Shown here: one piece after another, positions 38,390 to 46,558 of the stretch
Layout: the number at the start of each line of letters is the position of its first letter
How positions within the stretch are numbered: the stretch's first letter is position 1
Assembly (NCBI RefSeq): GCF_020736845.1
Contig: NZ_JAFFQR010000064.1
Coordinates: 523,964 to 587,963 of the forward strand
Reading direction: 5' to 3'
Source of the DNA: Paenibacillus farraposensis
GTDB lineage: Bacteria; Bacillota; Bacilli; Paenibacillales; Paenibacillaceae
Length of the DNA: 64,000 nucleotides
Program-made: the position numbers and the translations under genes
The notes under the pieces: generated by a model
The model's database searches: none
The model's input: only the letters and a program-made list of their open reading frames with translations
What the model was told of the DNA's origin: nothing

Positions 38390-39237
38390 TTCGGTATCGT
38401 AAATCCGTACTTAGCCATAATATTCAGAGATTCTTGGGATTGAAGAAATGCATAGAAATCTTCGGCTTCTTGAATATGTTTGGAAGCTTTGACAATCCCT
38501 ATCGGGTACTCAACAGGTGAATAGGTTTTAGGATCGACCTCAAAAGCGATTTTCGTTTTTTGCGAAGTCAGTGCATCTGTTTTATAGACAAAGCCGACAT
38601 CAGCGTTTCCAGTCTCCACATATTGCAGCGCTTGTCTAACGTCTTTTGCCTGAACGAGCTTGTCTTGCAACGCGTCCCAAAGCTTCGTGCTGGTCAGCGC
38701 TTCCTGTGCGTATTTGCCTGCAGGAACACTTTCAGGAATACCGATTGCCACTTTCTTCACTTCTTTTTGGGTTAAATCCGTTACACTCGCAATGTTCGTC
38801 GTCCCGTCTGCTGGAATGACCGCTACCAATTCGTTCGTCAGCCATGTTTTTTGCTGATCACTAGCTATGAACTGCTTGTCTACGAGAGACTTCATGTTTT
38901 TCTTCGAAGCCGACAAAAACAAGTCCGACGGTGCGCCTTGCTCAATCTGCTTTTCCAGCGCACCAGAACCGCCAAAGTTAAAATTCAATTTGACACCTTT
39001 ATGACTGGTTTCGTATAAATTCTGGATTTCTTTGAGCGCATCTGTTAAGCTTGCAGCTGCCGATACGGTCAGCTCAACCGTTTCAGCCGATTTTGAAGAT
39101 GCCTGGCCGGAAGACCCGATTTGGGCCGTACTTCCGGCATTGGCAGCCGGTTGTTGATTCGTACCGCATCCTGCAAGTAATAACACAATGGAAAAAACAA
39201 ATAAGAGCACCTGGCTATGTCTAATAAACCTTTTCAA
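38386..39237 (-). CDS. modA: molybdate ABC transporter substrate-binding lipoprotein
   Basis: 283 aa with TTG start and AAGGAG at 7 nt. Signal peptide with lipobox LLAGC, then a Ser/Ala-rich linker. The mature domain has the ModA hallmarks LTVSAAASLTDALKEIQNLY, NFGGSGALEKQIEQGAPSDL and FLSASKKNMKSLV, and a C-terminal YVETGNADVGFVYKTDA. It captures molybdate outside the membrane for the cofactor of the nitrate reductase encoded beside it. Confidence 0.95.
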   Translation of the reverse strand: MKRFIRHSQVLLFVFSIVLLLAGCGTNQQPAANAGSTAQIGSSGQASSKSAETVELTVSAAASLTDALKEIQNLYETSHKGVKLNFNFGGSGALEKQIEQGAPSDLFLSASKKNMKSLVDKQFIASDQQKTWLTNELVAVIPADGTTNIASVTDLTQKEVKKVAIGIPESVPAGKYAQEALTSTKLWDALQDKLVQAKDVRQALQYVETGNADVGFVYKTDALTSQKTKIAFEVDPKTYSPVEYPIGIVKASKHIQEAEDFYAFLQSQESLNIMAKYGFTIPK

Positions 39238-39277
39238 TTGTTTACTCCTTAAGTTTAGCTTTTCATCATATGTTGGA

Positions 39278-39985
39278 CTATATTTTGAGCTGCGCCTGTT
39301 TCGTACGTTCGATTAATGTGCAATTCTCAAGAAGAATATGATTAAAAATATCTGCTTCCAGGTCTTCTAATCGCTTCAATACAAGCCGGTGGGTGGCACA
39401 AGCTTCCTGCATTGGTTCAAAGCCGTTAGTGATCAAGCGCAGTTCTTTCAGTAATTCCACCACAGCTTGATGCTCGTCTTGCAGCTTGGATACATGCGGA
39501 TTCAGCACGTATGCCCGTTCTGCTGTCGCTTCCTCTAAAAACGCTTGAATCATCGGAAATACTTGATCTTCCTCATTTTGAATATGGTCCGATAATTCCT
39601 GCTTAAGCAAGGAAAAAAGCTCATTCACCCACTTAAGATGCGGATACCGTTCGCCGTGAACCCGCGTAAGCTTGGTTACATACGGCGTGAGCGCCGATAG
39701 CTCTTCGCGAAGCCTGGCATGATACTTCTCTTGAATATAGGCGATCAGCTCGCTGGTTTCGAGAGAAGAAGGCTGCATTTGCTTATGTTGCGCCTGAGCC
39801 TCCTTCACTTCACGCACCTGCGTCAGCAGTTCACCAGCATGCAGCCCTCGGCTGGCAGCGGCTTCCCGAAGTGGTATTTTGCCGCCACAGCAAAAGTCAA
39901 TTCCCAGCTTACGAAACAAATCCCCCGTTTTGGGAACCTCTTTCACAATGTCCGCCACCCATGTTTCCTCCGTTAACTGGATCAT
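39278..39985 (-). CDS. ric: iron-sulfur cluster repair di-iron protein (Ric/ScdA)
   Basis: 235 aa. The N-terminal ScdA_N domain has WVADIVKEVPKTGDLFRKLG and IDFCCGGKIPLREAAASRGL with the paired Cys. The C-terminal hemerythrin-like domain carries the di-iron ligands, including ELSDHIQNEEDQVFP and DEHQAVVELLKELR, plus FNHILLENCTLI. It repairs Fe-S clusters damaged by nitric oxide or oxidants and so suits a nitrate-respiring cell. An NreC-box-like palindrome lies 73 bp upstream. Confidence 0.94.
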   Translation of the reverse strand: MIQLTEETWVADIVKEVPKTGDLFRKLGIDFCCGGKIPLREAAASRGLHAGELLTQVREVKEAQAQHKQMQPSSLETSELIAYIQEKYHARLREELSALTPYVTKLTRVHGERYPHLKWVNELFSLLKQELSDHIQNEEDQVFPMIQAFLEEATAERAYVLNPHVSKLQDEHQAVVELLKELRLITNGFEPMQEACATHRLVLKRLEDLEADIFNHILLENCTLIERTKQAQLKI

Positions 39986-40057
39986 TGTTCACTTCCCTAC
40001 CTTGACTTTATTTTTTGTTCAGTTCTAACTCTACTTTCTATTTCAACTGGAACCAAT

Positions 40058-40071
40058 TAGGGAGCTCCCTC
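40058..40071 (-). promoter_or_regulatory. NreC-box-like site upstream of ric
   Basis: TAGGGAGCTCCCTC, followed by a TTCC/GGAA pair. The flanking GGAACCAAT is identical to that of the site upstream of ywiC, which supports a shared regulator rather than chance. Confidence 0.6.
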
Positions 40072-40094
40072 TTCCAAAGAAGGAAACTTCCTGA

Positions 40095-41519
40095 TTAACA
40101 AAAACCTGAAACCAACTGCTCAGCCGCTTCTTTCCCTTGAGCAACACAATCTGGAATGCCAACGCCTCCATAACCAGCGCCACATAAAAATACATTTGGA
40201 AAATGCTGTGACAAATCATGCCTCACCAGCGCCAAATGCTCTTGGTGTCCAATCGGATATTGCGGCATGGATTCATTGCACCGACTAACTTCAACGAATT
40301 CCGGCTCTGCTTTCAAGCCCATTAAATCCTTCAAGTCTTTGCGTGCGGCCTCCACAAGCTCAGCATCCGTCATCTGCATCCATTCCTGCGCACCTGCATG
40401 TCCAATATATGCTCGCAGCAGCGTAAATCCTTCCGGAGCAGTATGGCTCCATTTGGTCGAAGACCACGTGCATGCTGTAATCCTTTTGCCTTCCTTGCGC
40501 GGCACCAAAAATCCCGTTCCCTCAAATGAAAGATTAAGCTCTGTATTTTTATAAGCAAGCGCAATATTGGCGACCGAAACGTAGTTGATCTTATGGAGCA
40601 AGCCAACACTCGCAACACTGGGAAATAATTCAGCTGCCTCAAAAGCCGGGACAGCACAGACCACTGCATCTGCATCTATGACCTGTCCATGATCCAGAAT
40701 GACCTGATATCCGTTTTCTTTTCTTATTTCAGCCACACCCTGTCCCATAACAAAATGTACGGTATGCAGCCGTTCCTTTAACCGCTCTATGATGGCAGAT
40801 AATCCTTGTCGATAGGAAAGAAACATACTTTTCCTGGCGATATCCGGCCATTTATCAGATACACTAGCCGACTTTCTCCCTGCTCCTTTGGCCATACCCA
40901 TAATCAGACTTCCATACTTTTGTTCCATCTGCTTAAATTGAGGGAAGGTTGACATTAAGCTGAGAGCGTGCGTATCGCCAGCATAAATTCCAGATAGCAG
41001 AGGCTCTGTAATCTGGTTCAGCACTTCTTTGCCGAGCCGCCGCTTAATAAAATCTCCCAGCGATTCGTCTATGTCGCCTTGCTTCGCCGGAAGGATTAAA
41101 TCCAGCGCTGCGCGCGCTTTTCCCAGCGGTGAGATCAGTCCGGTCCGGATGAAGGGAGTTAGCTTCGTTGGAATCCCCAAAATAAAGCCCATCGGCATGG
41201 TGTGCAGCTTGCCCTTATGCAAAATGCAGGCAGACTTGGCCTTCGGGTTGGTCGACACCAGTTCCGCTTCCAGTCCAAGTTCCATCGTTAGCTCCAGCAT
41301 AGCCGTTTTTCTGGCCAGAAAAGCATCCGGTCCTTTTTCGATCAAAAAGCCATGATGACGAACAGTGTGCAGCTTACCTCCTAGCCGGTCGCTTTTCTCA
41401 ACCAGCGTAATCTCTACCTCCAGTTGCTTCTCTTCAGCCAGCTTTTTTACATAAAAAGCAGCACTTAAACCACTTATTCCTCCACCGAGAATAACAACTT
41501 TCTTTGAACTTTTTTTCAT
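40095..41519 (-). CDS. hemY: protoporphyrinogen/coproporphyrinogen oxidase
   Basis: The start at 41519 (MKKSSKKVVILGGGISGLSA) follows GGGAGGGAA; the longer in-frame start at 41570 lacks support. 474 aa with the FAD-binding Rossmann motif GGGISGL, KSDRLGGKLHTVRHHGFLIE and GPDAFLARK near the N-terminus, and the C-terminal FAD segment LCGAGYGGVGIPDCVAQGKE. In Firmicutes this enzyme oxidises coproporphyrinogen III (also called CgoX). Here it is followed by no other heme gene, but it lies 7 bp after a radical SAM/SPASM gene in an apparent NreC-controlled operon. Confidence 0.9.
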   Translation of the reverse strand: MKKSSKKVVILGGGISGLSAAFYVKKLAEEKQLEVEITLVEKSDRLGGKLHTVRHHGFLIEKGPDAFLARKTAMLELTMELGLEAELVSTNPKAKSACILHKGKLHTMPMGFILGIPTKLTPFIRTGLISPLGKARAALDLILPAKQGDIDESLGDFIKRRLGKEVLNQITEPLLSGIYAGDTHALSLMSTFPQFKQMEQKYGSLIMGMAKGAGRKSASVSDKWPDIARKSMFLSYRQGLSAIIERLKERLHTVHFVMGQGVAEIRKENGYQVILDHGQVIDADAVVCAVPAFEAAELFPSVASVGLLHKINYVSVANIALAYKNTELNLSFEGTGFLVPRKEGKRITACTWSSTKWSHTAPEGFTLLRAYIGHAGAQEWMQMTDAELVEAARKDLKDLMGLKAEPEFVEVSRCNESMPQYPIGHQEHLALVRHDLSQHFPNVFLCGAGYGGVGIPDCVAQGKEAAEQLVSGFC

Positions 41520-41526
41520 AAAAGCA

Positions 41527-42615
41527 CTATTCCCTCCCAACCCCAGGTACATATGCACAATAAGGGTCACTCTCCAAATAATCTCCTGTTACCGCAAAAG
41601 CCCTGGCTCTGGAGCCTCCGCACACCGTATTGAATTCACAGACTCCGCATTTCCCTTTAAGCATAGACTTGTCTCTAAGGTGGTTCATGATCGGAGAGTG
41701 CCGATAAATATGAGCCAGACTATCTTTTCGTACATTTCCGCATGCAAGGGGCAGGAATCCACTTGGATACACCTCACCGATATGACTGATAAAAACAAAT
41801 CCATCTCCATCATTTACGCCTTTAGGAGCACGTCCCAACACATCGGCCCTTTTCGGCTCGAACGCTGTTCCTTGCTTACTGGCTTTGCGCTTTTCCTGCA
41901 GTACAACTCTTCGATAATGAGGCGCTTCTGTAGCCTTTACACCGTAAGGCATCTGCTGCTGTATTTGATACAACCATTTCATTACAGCTTCATGCTCTTC
42001 AGGAGTGATCATATCCTTCTCCATACCGCGTCCGGTTGGAACAAGAAAAAACAAGCTCCATAACACCGCATGCATTTCCTTTACCTTCTCTGCAATTTGC
42101 TCCAAATCGTGAAGATTGTACCGGGACACCGTCGTATTCACTTGAATTGGGATGTTCATTTCCTTCAAATAGCCAATCCCTCGCATGGTTCTATCGTAAG
42201 AACCCGCAGTGCCCCGAAAATGATCGTGAATGTCTGCGCATGAGCCGTCCAGGCTAAAAGCCCAGCGGGATAAGCCAACCTGCTTTGCTTTTTCAACTGC
42301 TGTTCGTGTCACTTTAGGGGTAGCACTGGGAGTCATGGAAACCGAAAGCTTTTTCTCTTCGATGGCGTATTGAGCTAGCTCAAATAAATCAGGGCGCGCT
42401 AAAGGATCTCCGCCTGTGAAAACCAGCAGCGGATGATTCATTTCAGCGATTTGATCAATCAGCTTTTTCCCCTCTTCAAATGTCAGCTGGCGAGGGTCCG
42501 GATGGTACTGGGCTTCCGCTCTACAATGAAGGCATTTTAAAGCACAAGCTCGTGTGACCTCCCAAATGACGATGAACGGATTTTCGTGATAATCTCGTGT
42601 TTCCAAAGCTATCAT
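41527..42615 (-). CDS. radical SAM/SPASM protein (TIGR04053-like, heme-associated)
   Basis: 362 aa. The radical SAM cluster motif CALKCLHC lies at about residues 25-32 in VTRACALKCLHCRAEAQYHP, GGDPLARPDL at about 69, and C-terminal SPASM cysteines in CGVCEFNTVCGGSRARAFAV. Relatives near heme genes are annotated as a BA_1875-type or AhbD-like group; the exact reaction is not established. Tight spacing with hemY (7 bp) and ywiC (16 bp) suggests a heme-modifying or heme-maturation step coupled to nitrate respiration. Confidence 0.85.
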   Translation of the reverse strand: MIALETRDYHENPFIVIWEVTRACALKCLHCRAEAQYHPDPRQLTFEEGKKLIDQIAEMNHPLLVFTGGDPLARPDLFELAQYAIEEKKLSVSMTPSATPKVTRTAVEKAKQVGLSRWAFSLDGSCADIHDHFRGTAGSYDRTMRGIGYLKEMNIPIQVNTTVSRYNLHDLEQIAEKVKEMHAVLWSLFFLVPTGRGMEKDMITPEEHEAVMKWLYQIQQQMPYGVKATEAPHYRRVVLQEKRKASKQGTAFEPKRADVLGRAPKGVNDGDGFVFISHIGEVYPSGFLPLACGNVRKDSLAHIYRHSPIMNHLRDKSMLKGKCGVCEFNTVCGGSRARAFAVTGDYLESDPYCAYVPGVGRE

Positions 42616-42631
42616 TGATGTCTCTCCTTTT

Positions 42632-43354
42632 TTAGAAATATAAGAACAGTGCAGATATGTAGAGCATCAATGAAAATCCAATTTCAGCCATGCCAACATG
42701 TTTGACCTTTAATTCGAATTTAGGAAGCCAGATCGCTCGTAACCATAAAATTAAAAAAGGAACACAGAATGGGAGCTTTACCCATGCAGCGAATAGCACA
42801 ATGATCAGGTGATAGATCACCGAAGCATAATAATAACGTTTATTTTTTCTTTCCCGAATGACCGTTTTAACATAAATAGCAGTTCCTATAAAATAAGATA
42901 CCAGAAGCAAAAATAGCTCTGTGGATATTTTCCAACTGCCGCCTTCTCCAATATGAGCAACAGGATATATAAAAGAGCAAAAAAGGATAATCGCAGTAAT
43001 ATCGTTTAGCAGAGCACGTTCTTTTTTTATTTTCGCGTAATACATATTCGCCATAAAAAACACTAGCAACAGGGCTCCATACCAGACCAACGCAGGCTTG
43101 AACCATACCAAAGAAACTAAAAAGGGAAACAGTATCACTCCGTACACTACTACGGGCTTACGGTATCTTTCACTGTTTCCTGTTTTGATCCACTGGAGAA
43201 GTGGAAAGCTGAACAAATATATAAAAAACCAGCACACAAAAAGCGGAATATGAATGAATTGTCCTTGAGAAGCAGCTAGACCGAATAAAAATGGAAGAAT
43301 TAGCATTGCCCAAGCGCCATGCTGATTGGGAATGTATCTGCTGATCCCCTTCAA
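42632..43354 (-). CDS. ywiC: YwiC-like membrane protein
   Basis: 240 aa with about eight hydrophobic segments and the YwiC-family start YIPNQHGAWAMLILPFLFGL. In Bacillus subtilis ywiC lies by the narGHJI/fnr region, so its place here beside nitrate genes is conserved. Its role is unknown. It is the first gene of a three-gene operon ywiC-radical SAM-hemY with an NreC-box-like palindrome 131 bp upstream. Confidence 0.85.
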   Translation of the reverse strand: MKGISRYIPNQHGAWAMLILPFLFGLAASQGQFIHIPLFVCWFFIYLFSFPLLQWIKTGNSERYRKPVVVYGVILFPFLVSLVWFKPALVWYGALLLVFFMANMYYAKIKKERALLNDITAIILFCSFIYPVAHIGEGGSWKISTELFLLLVSYFIGTAIYVKTVIRERKNKRYYYASVIYHLIIVLFAAWVKLPFCVPFLILWLRAIWLPKFELKVKHVGMAEIGFSLMLYISALFLYF

Positions 43355-43484
43355 ATCCTTGCTCCTTTTTTCACAATGCTTGTCATCTTTGCGGCTTTGT
43401 TTAATCGACCCATCATTTTATTCCCCCATGATTAAAATTTTTTTATTCTCTTTCATTCTAAACATTCTATCTGATGGAACCAAT

Positions 43485-43498
43485 CAGGGAGTTCCCTT
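43485..43498 (-). promoter_or_regulatory. NreC-box-like site upstream of ywiC
   Basis: CAGGGAGTTCCCTT followed at once by TTTCCCTATGGGAAAA. The same GGAACCAAT flank occurs at the ric site. Confidence 0.6.
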
Positions 43499-43690
43499 TT
43501 CCCTATGGGAAAATCACCTTAACGGGAAAACCGTCGAACTCTTCTCCGTAAAATATCAAAACGGCCTTTGCTCATGTGTTCAATATCTCTGCATGATTTC
43601 CGAAATTGCTCCTAAACCTGGGGTACAGTATCTTCCCTCATTCTGGTTATAGGCACGTCCCGATCAGAGAACATGATATAATGGACTGCA

Positions 43691-44220
43691 TCAATCGTTC
43701 CCCATATCTCTAGGAGAACATTCGCTCTGGCTACAAAAGGCTTTATAGAAATTGGAGGGGCTTTGGAAACCCGCCTCATAACAAATCTCAAGATTCGTAA
43801 GGTCCGTACTTTTAAGCAGATAGGCTGCCTTATCCACTCTGATTTTTTCCAAATACGTGCGGGGTGCTTCCGAAGTTTTCTGCTTAAAAAACGCTCCAGA
43901 TAAAAGGGGCTTACTCCGACATGATCGGCAATATCCCGCAATACCAGTCTTTCTCTATAATGATTGACCAGGAAGGCGATCACATGCTGGACAAGTCTGG
44001 TATAGGGTGAAACAGCTGTCTGAGGCTGGCATCTTTTACAAGCACGAAACCCTGCCTTCTCTACGGCATCGATTTCATCATACAACTCAATGCGTTTAAC
44101 TACTTTATTCCATGCTTTCCCTGTCAATCCGCGCAAGGCCTCGGCCTCACGCACTACCTCGGAATCACTATGAAATAGATTAAATCGGGAATAAACTTGA
44201 AAATAGAACAAACGTTCCAT
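43691..44220 (-). pseudogene. AdaA-like methyltransferase/AraC regulator, frameshifted
   Basis: AGFRACKRCQPQTA is the end of the Ada zinc domain, and an AraC-type domain follows (ERLVLRDIADHVGVSPFYLE). At the A-run 43886-43891 (TTTTTT on the coding strand) one T is missing. The original frame drifts, while the next frame continues perfectly as KQKTSEAPRTYLEKIRVDKA then AYLLKSTDLTNLEICYEAGF and QSPSNFYKAF to a stop at 43691. The N-terminal part with the methyl-accepting Cys is not recognisable, so the 5' end is also decayed. A sequencing slip in the homopolymer could explain only the frameshift. Confidence 0.75.
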
Positions 44221-44269
44221 ATAATTTAACTTAGCAATTTGTAAATCCTGAACTAACGGAGATGCGGAC

Positions 44270-44449
44270 ATGGACCACAAATTTATTGAGGAGCTGCGCG
44301 CAATTGACAGAAATGACAAGCGGAGATCCGAATTGCTTATCAAAGGTATGAAGGAAACACTTCAGGAAAGAAAAGAAAAAAACTTTATCGAGAGGTGGAT
44401 TTGGCGGCAAAAGAATAAGAAGCAGATCGAGAAGAGATTTAAGCCTTGA
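44270..44449 (+). CDS. small basic protein, 59 aa, unknown
   Basis: ATG 44270 follows GGAGATGCGGAC. The sequence MDHKFIEELRAIDRNDKRRS, ELLIKGMKETLQERKEKNFI, ERWIWRQKNKKQIEKRFKP is highly charged and helical. It is convergent with the MFS gene and has a terminator at 44479. It overlaps the decayed 5' region of the adaA-like pseudogene on the other strand. No family recognised. Confidence 0.45.
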   Translation: MDHKFIEELRAIDRNDKRRSELLIKGMKETLQERKEKNFIERWIWRQKNKKQIEKRFKP

Positions 44450-44478
44450 TAGATTTTACAAAACGATTCATACAGATC

Positions 44479-44524
44479 AAAAGAGGGCCTGCAAAACCAC
44501 TTTTGTGATCATGCCCCCTCTTTT
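44479..44524. terminator. bidirectional terminator between small gene and MFS gene
   Basis: AAAAGAGGG/CCCTCTTTT stem with A-run and T-run on either side, 16 bp from the MFS stop codon. Confidence 0.75.
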
Positions 44525-44540
44525 CAGCTTACCTGTAAAC

Positions 44541-45713
44541 TTATTCCGTAATACTCAATTTCGTTTGGACCGAGACTTTTCGTGTAAGTAAATACACAGC
44601 TATAATGGCGATAGCGACACCCGCCGCCCCAAACCAAGTGATGGAAGCCAGCGATACCTGGCTTACAATCACGCCTCCAATCCCAGCTCCGGCCGCCATG
44701 GAAAGCTGCATCGTAGACTGGTTGAGACTCAGCATAACGCCGGAAGACTCAGGCATAAGCGTGACCAGATTATATTGTTGAGTGGGTCCGGATGTCCAGG
44801 CTGCGAACGACCAAAGAATCAACAGAGCCAACACTGCCATGAGGGAATGAGCAGCAAAAGGAAGTAAAAGCAAGGAAATGACGTGCAGCATCATACCACC
44901 AAATAATGTGAAGGGAATGCCCTTTTTATCTGCACTGTACCCACCGATTTTCGACCCGACCAGACTGGCGATCCCGAAGGCGAGTAATACTGAGCTTAGC
45001 ACATCCTCCCCTATAGCAGATACATTCAGCAAATATGGTGAAATGTAAGTATAAGCAAGTGAATAACCACCTAGCCAAAAGAAGGTGATGGCCAATCCCA
45101 AAGCGACTTCAGGCTTTTTCAAAAGAGCAAATTGCTGTAGTAAGGGAACTGGCTGATCTCCTTTTAAGCGAGGAATGGCCATTGCAATAACAATCAGTGC
45201 CATAATCCCTGCCAAAGCAATGCCGAGAAATACCATTTTCCAGCCATATGCAGAAGATATCATTCTTCCAAGCGGTACTCCAATGATCAGCGAGGCTGTA
45301 AAACCCATGGTAACCGTAGCAATAGAACTGGCCTGCTTGCCCGCTGGGGCAATTTTCGCTGCGATGCTCAGGGCTGTAACCACGACCACCCCCGCCCCGA
45401 GTGCCATAAGAATACGTGCGGCAATAAACATACCAAAACCCGGCAGGGCAAAGGACAGAACATTGGCGACTGCAAACAAGCCGAGGGAATACAGAAGCAG
45501 CTTGCGTCTGTCCCATTTAGCCGATATTGCCATCAGGATCGGCGTGCCAATCGCATAGGCCAGAGAAAAAACGGTAATCAACTGACCTGCGGCCGCCACC
45601 GTAATTCCCATCGTCATCGCAATCTGATCCAAAATCCCCGAGATGATATATTCGGATGTGCCTACCAAAAAACTGACAATAGCCAAAATATACACTTTCC
45701 ATGTACTCTGCAT
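44541..45713 (-). CDS. MFS transporter (DHA1-type)
   Basis: 390 aa, 12 hydrophobic segments. Motif A-like segment ISAKWDRRKLLLYSLGLFAV between helices 2 and 3, and ALGAGVVVVTALSIAAKIAP plus IIGVPLGRMISSAYGWKMVF in helices 4-5 (motif C region), place it among drug:proton antiporter-like exporters (AraJ/YdhP group). The substrate is unknown. An ArsR-type regulator is encoded just upstream on the same strand and may control it. Confidence 0.85.
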   Translation of the reverse strand: MQSTWKVYILAIVSFLVGTSEYIISGILDQIAMTMGITVAAAGQLITVFSLAYAIGTPILMAISAKWDRRKLLLYSLGLFAVANVLSFALPGFGMFIAARILMALGAGVVVVTALSIAAKIAPAGKQASSIATVTMGFTASLIIGVPLGRMISSAYGWKMVFLGIALAGIMALIVIAMAIPRLKGDQPVPLLQQFALLKKPEVALGLAITFFWLGGYSLAYTYISPYLLNVSAIGEDVLSSVLLAFGIASLVGSKIGGYSADKKGIPFTLFGGMMLHVISLLLLPFAAHSLMAVLALLILWSFAAWTSGPTQQYNLVTLMPESSGVMLSLNQSTMQLSMAAGAGIGGVIVSQVSLASITWFGAAGVAIAIIAVYLLTRKVSVQTKLSITE

Positions 45714-45782
45714 TTCTAGATAACGCCTCTTTTCTATTTGTTTTTATATTTTTGCAATTATCGAAATTAAGACTAAAAAAAA

Positions 45783-46058
45783 TTATTTTAACAGGAACGA
45801 AGCATATTTCTCTGCTGCTTCAATATCCAAGCTGTAATAAATAAAAGTGCCCTCTTTCCGAAATGTCAGCAGTCCAGAGTCTGCCATTTGCTTCAAGTGA
45901 TGCGATAAAGTTGAGATAGCAACACTGTTCAGCTTTTCGCCCAGCACAGAGCAGCATTGGTCACTTTCCTCTTTTAACAACAGCGCGATCTTGAGACGAG
46001 TCGGTTCTCCCAGCGCTTTGTATATTTTTACAGCTTGCTGCATTTCCGTATCTTTCAC
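45783..46058 (-). CDS. ArsR-family transcriptional regulator
   Basis: 91 aa winged helix-turn-helix: VKIYKALGEPTRLKIALLLK, ISTLSHHLKQMADSGLLTFR and KEGTFIYYSLD. The classic ELCVCDL metal site is replaced by SDQCCSVLGEKL, with two adjacent Cys, so metal or thiol sensing is possible but unproved. Start is GTG 46058 or ATG 46046 (AAGGTGA precedes the latter). It lies 69 bp upstream of the MFS gene, which it may repress together with itself. Confidence 0.85.
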   Translation of the reverse strand: MKDTEMQQAVKIYKALGEPTRLKIALLLKEESDQCCSVLGEKLNSVAISTLSHHLKQMADSGLLTFRKEGTFIYYSLDIEAAEKYASFLLK

Positions 46059-46142
46059 CTTGCTCCATTCCTTTCTGCTTCAGGCTTAATTTCGATGTTT
46101 GTCGAAGTAAAATTATCATAACTATCGCCAAAAGTAAACCAA

Positions 46143-46440
46143 TTATTTTTTTATTGTGGCACAAGCACAAATAAGCCGATTCTCAGGTAGAGAAACGACT
46201 ATCATTTTATTAATATGGGTCATCGCAGTCTTATCCCTTGTGAACAGCTCCCCCAAGATGGCAGCATAGCTTTCACTTAAAGCTCCATCCAATCCGTCAG
46301 AAGCCTGGACTCCCGGCAGTTGCTCCAGACCGCGCTGTAACGTCAGTATACTGTTCTGATGGATTAGAAGTACATCCTATAATTACAGCCAGCAATAGTG
46401 CAGTACAAGCTACAGAAACGAACACGCTCCCTTTTGACAC
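46143..46440 (-). pseudogene. small lipoprotein, frameshifted
   Basis: AGGAGAG lies ahead of GTG 46440; the frame codes a signal peptide VSVACTALLLAVIIGC with a lipobox. Near CAGAACAGTATACTG the coding continues in another frame as SILTLQRGLEQLPGVQASDG, LDGALSESYAAILGELFTRD and KTAMTHINKMIVVSLPENRL to a stop at 46143. The original frame ends soon after ATAGSPGF. Family not recognised. A single frameshift separates the two halves. Confidence 0.6.
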
Positions 46441-46558
46441 GGGTCCACTCTCCTGTTCAAACCAATGGCTTAGTTGCGATTATAAACTAGTCATCTGCGA
46501 CTGCTCCTGCGACCATTCATCCATCGCTATAACGATAGGAAGGTACCAGCTAGGGCTT

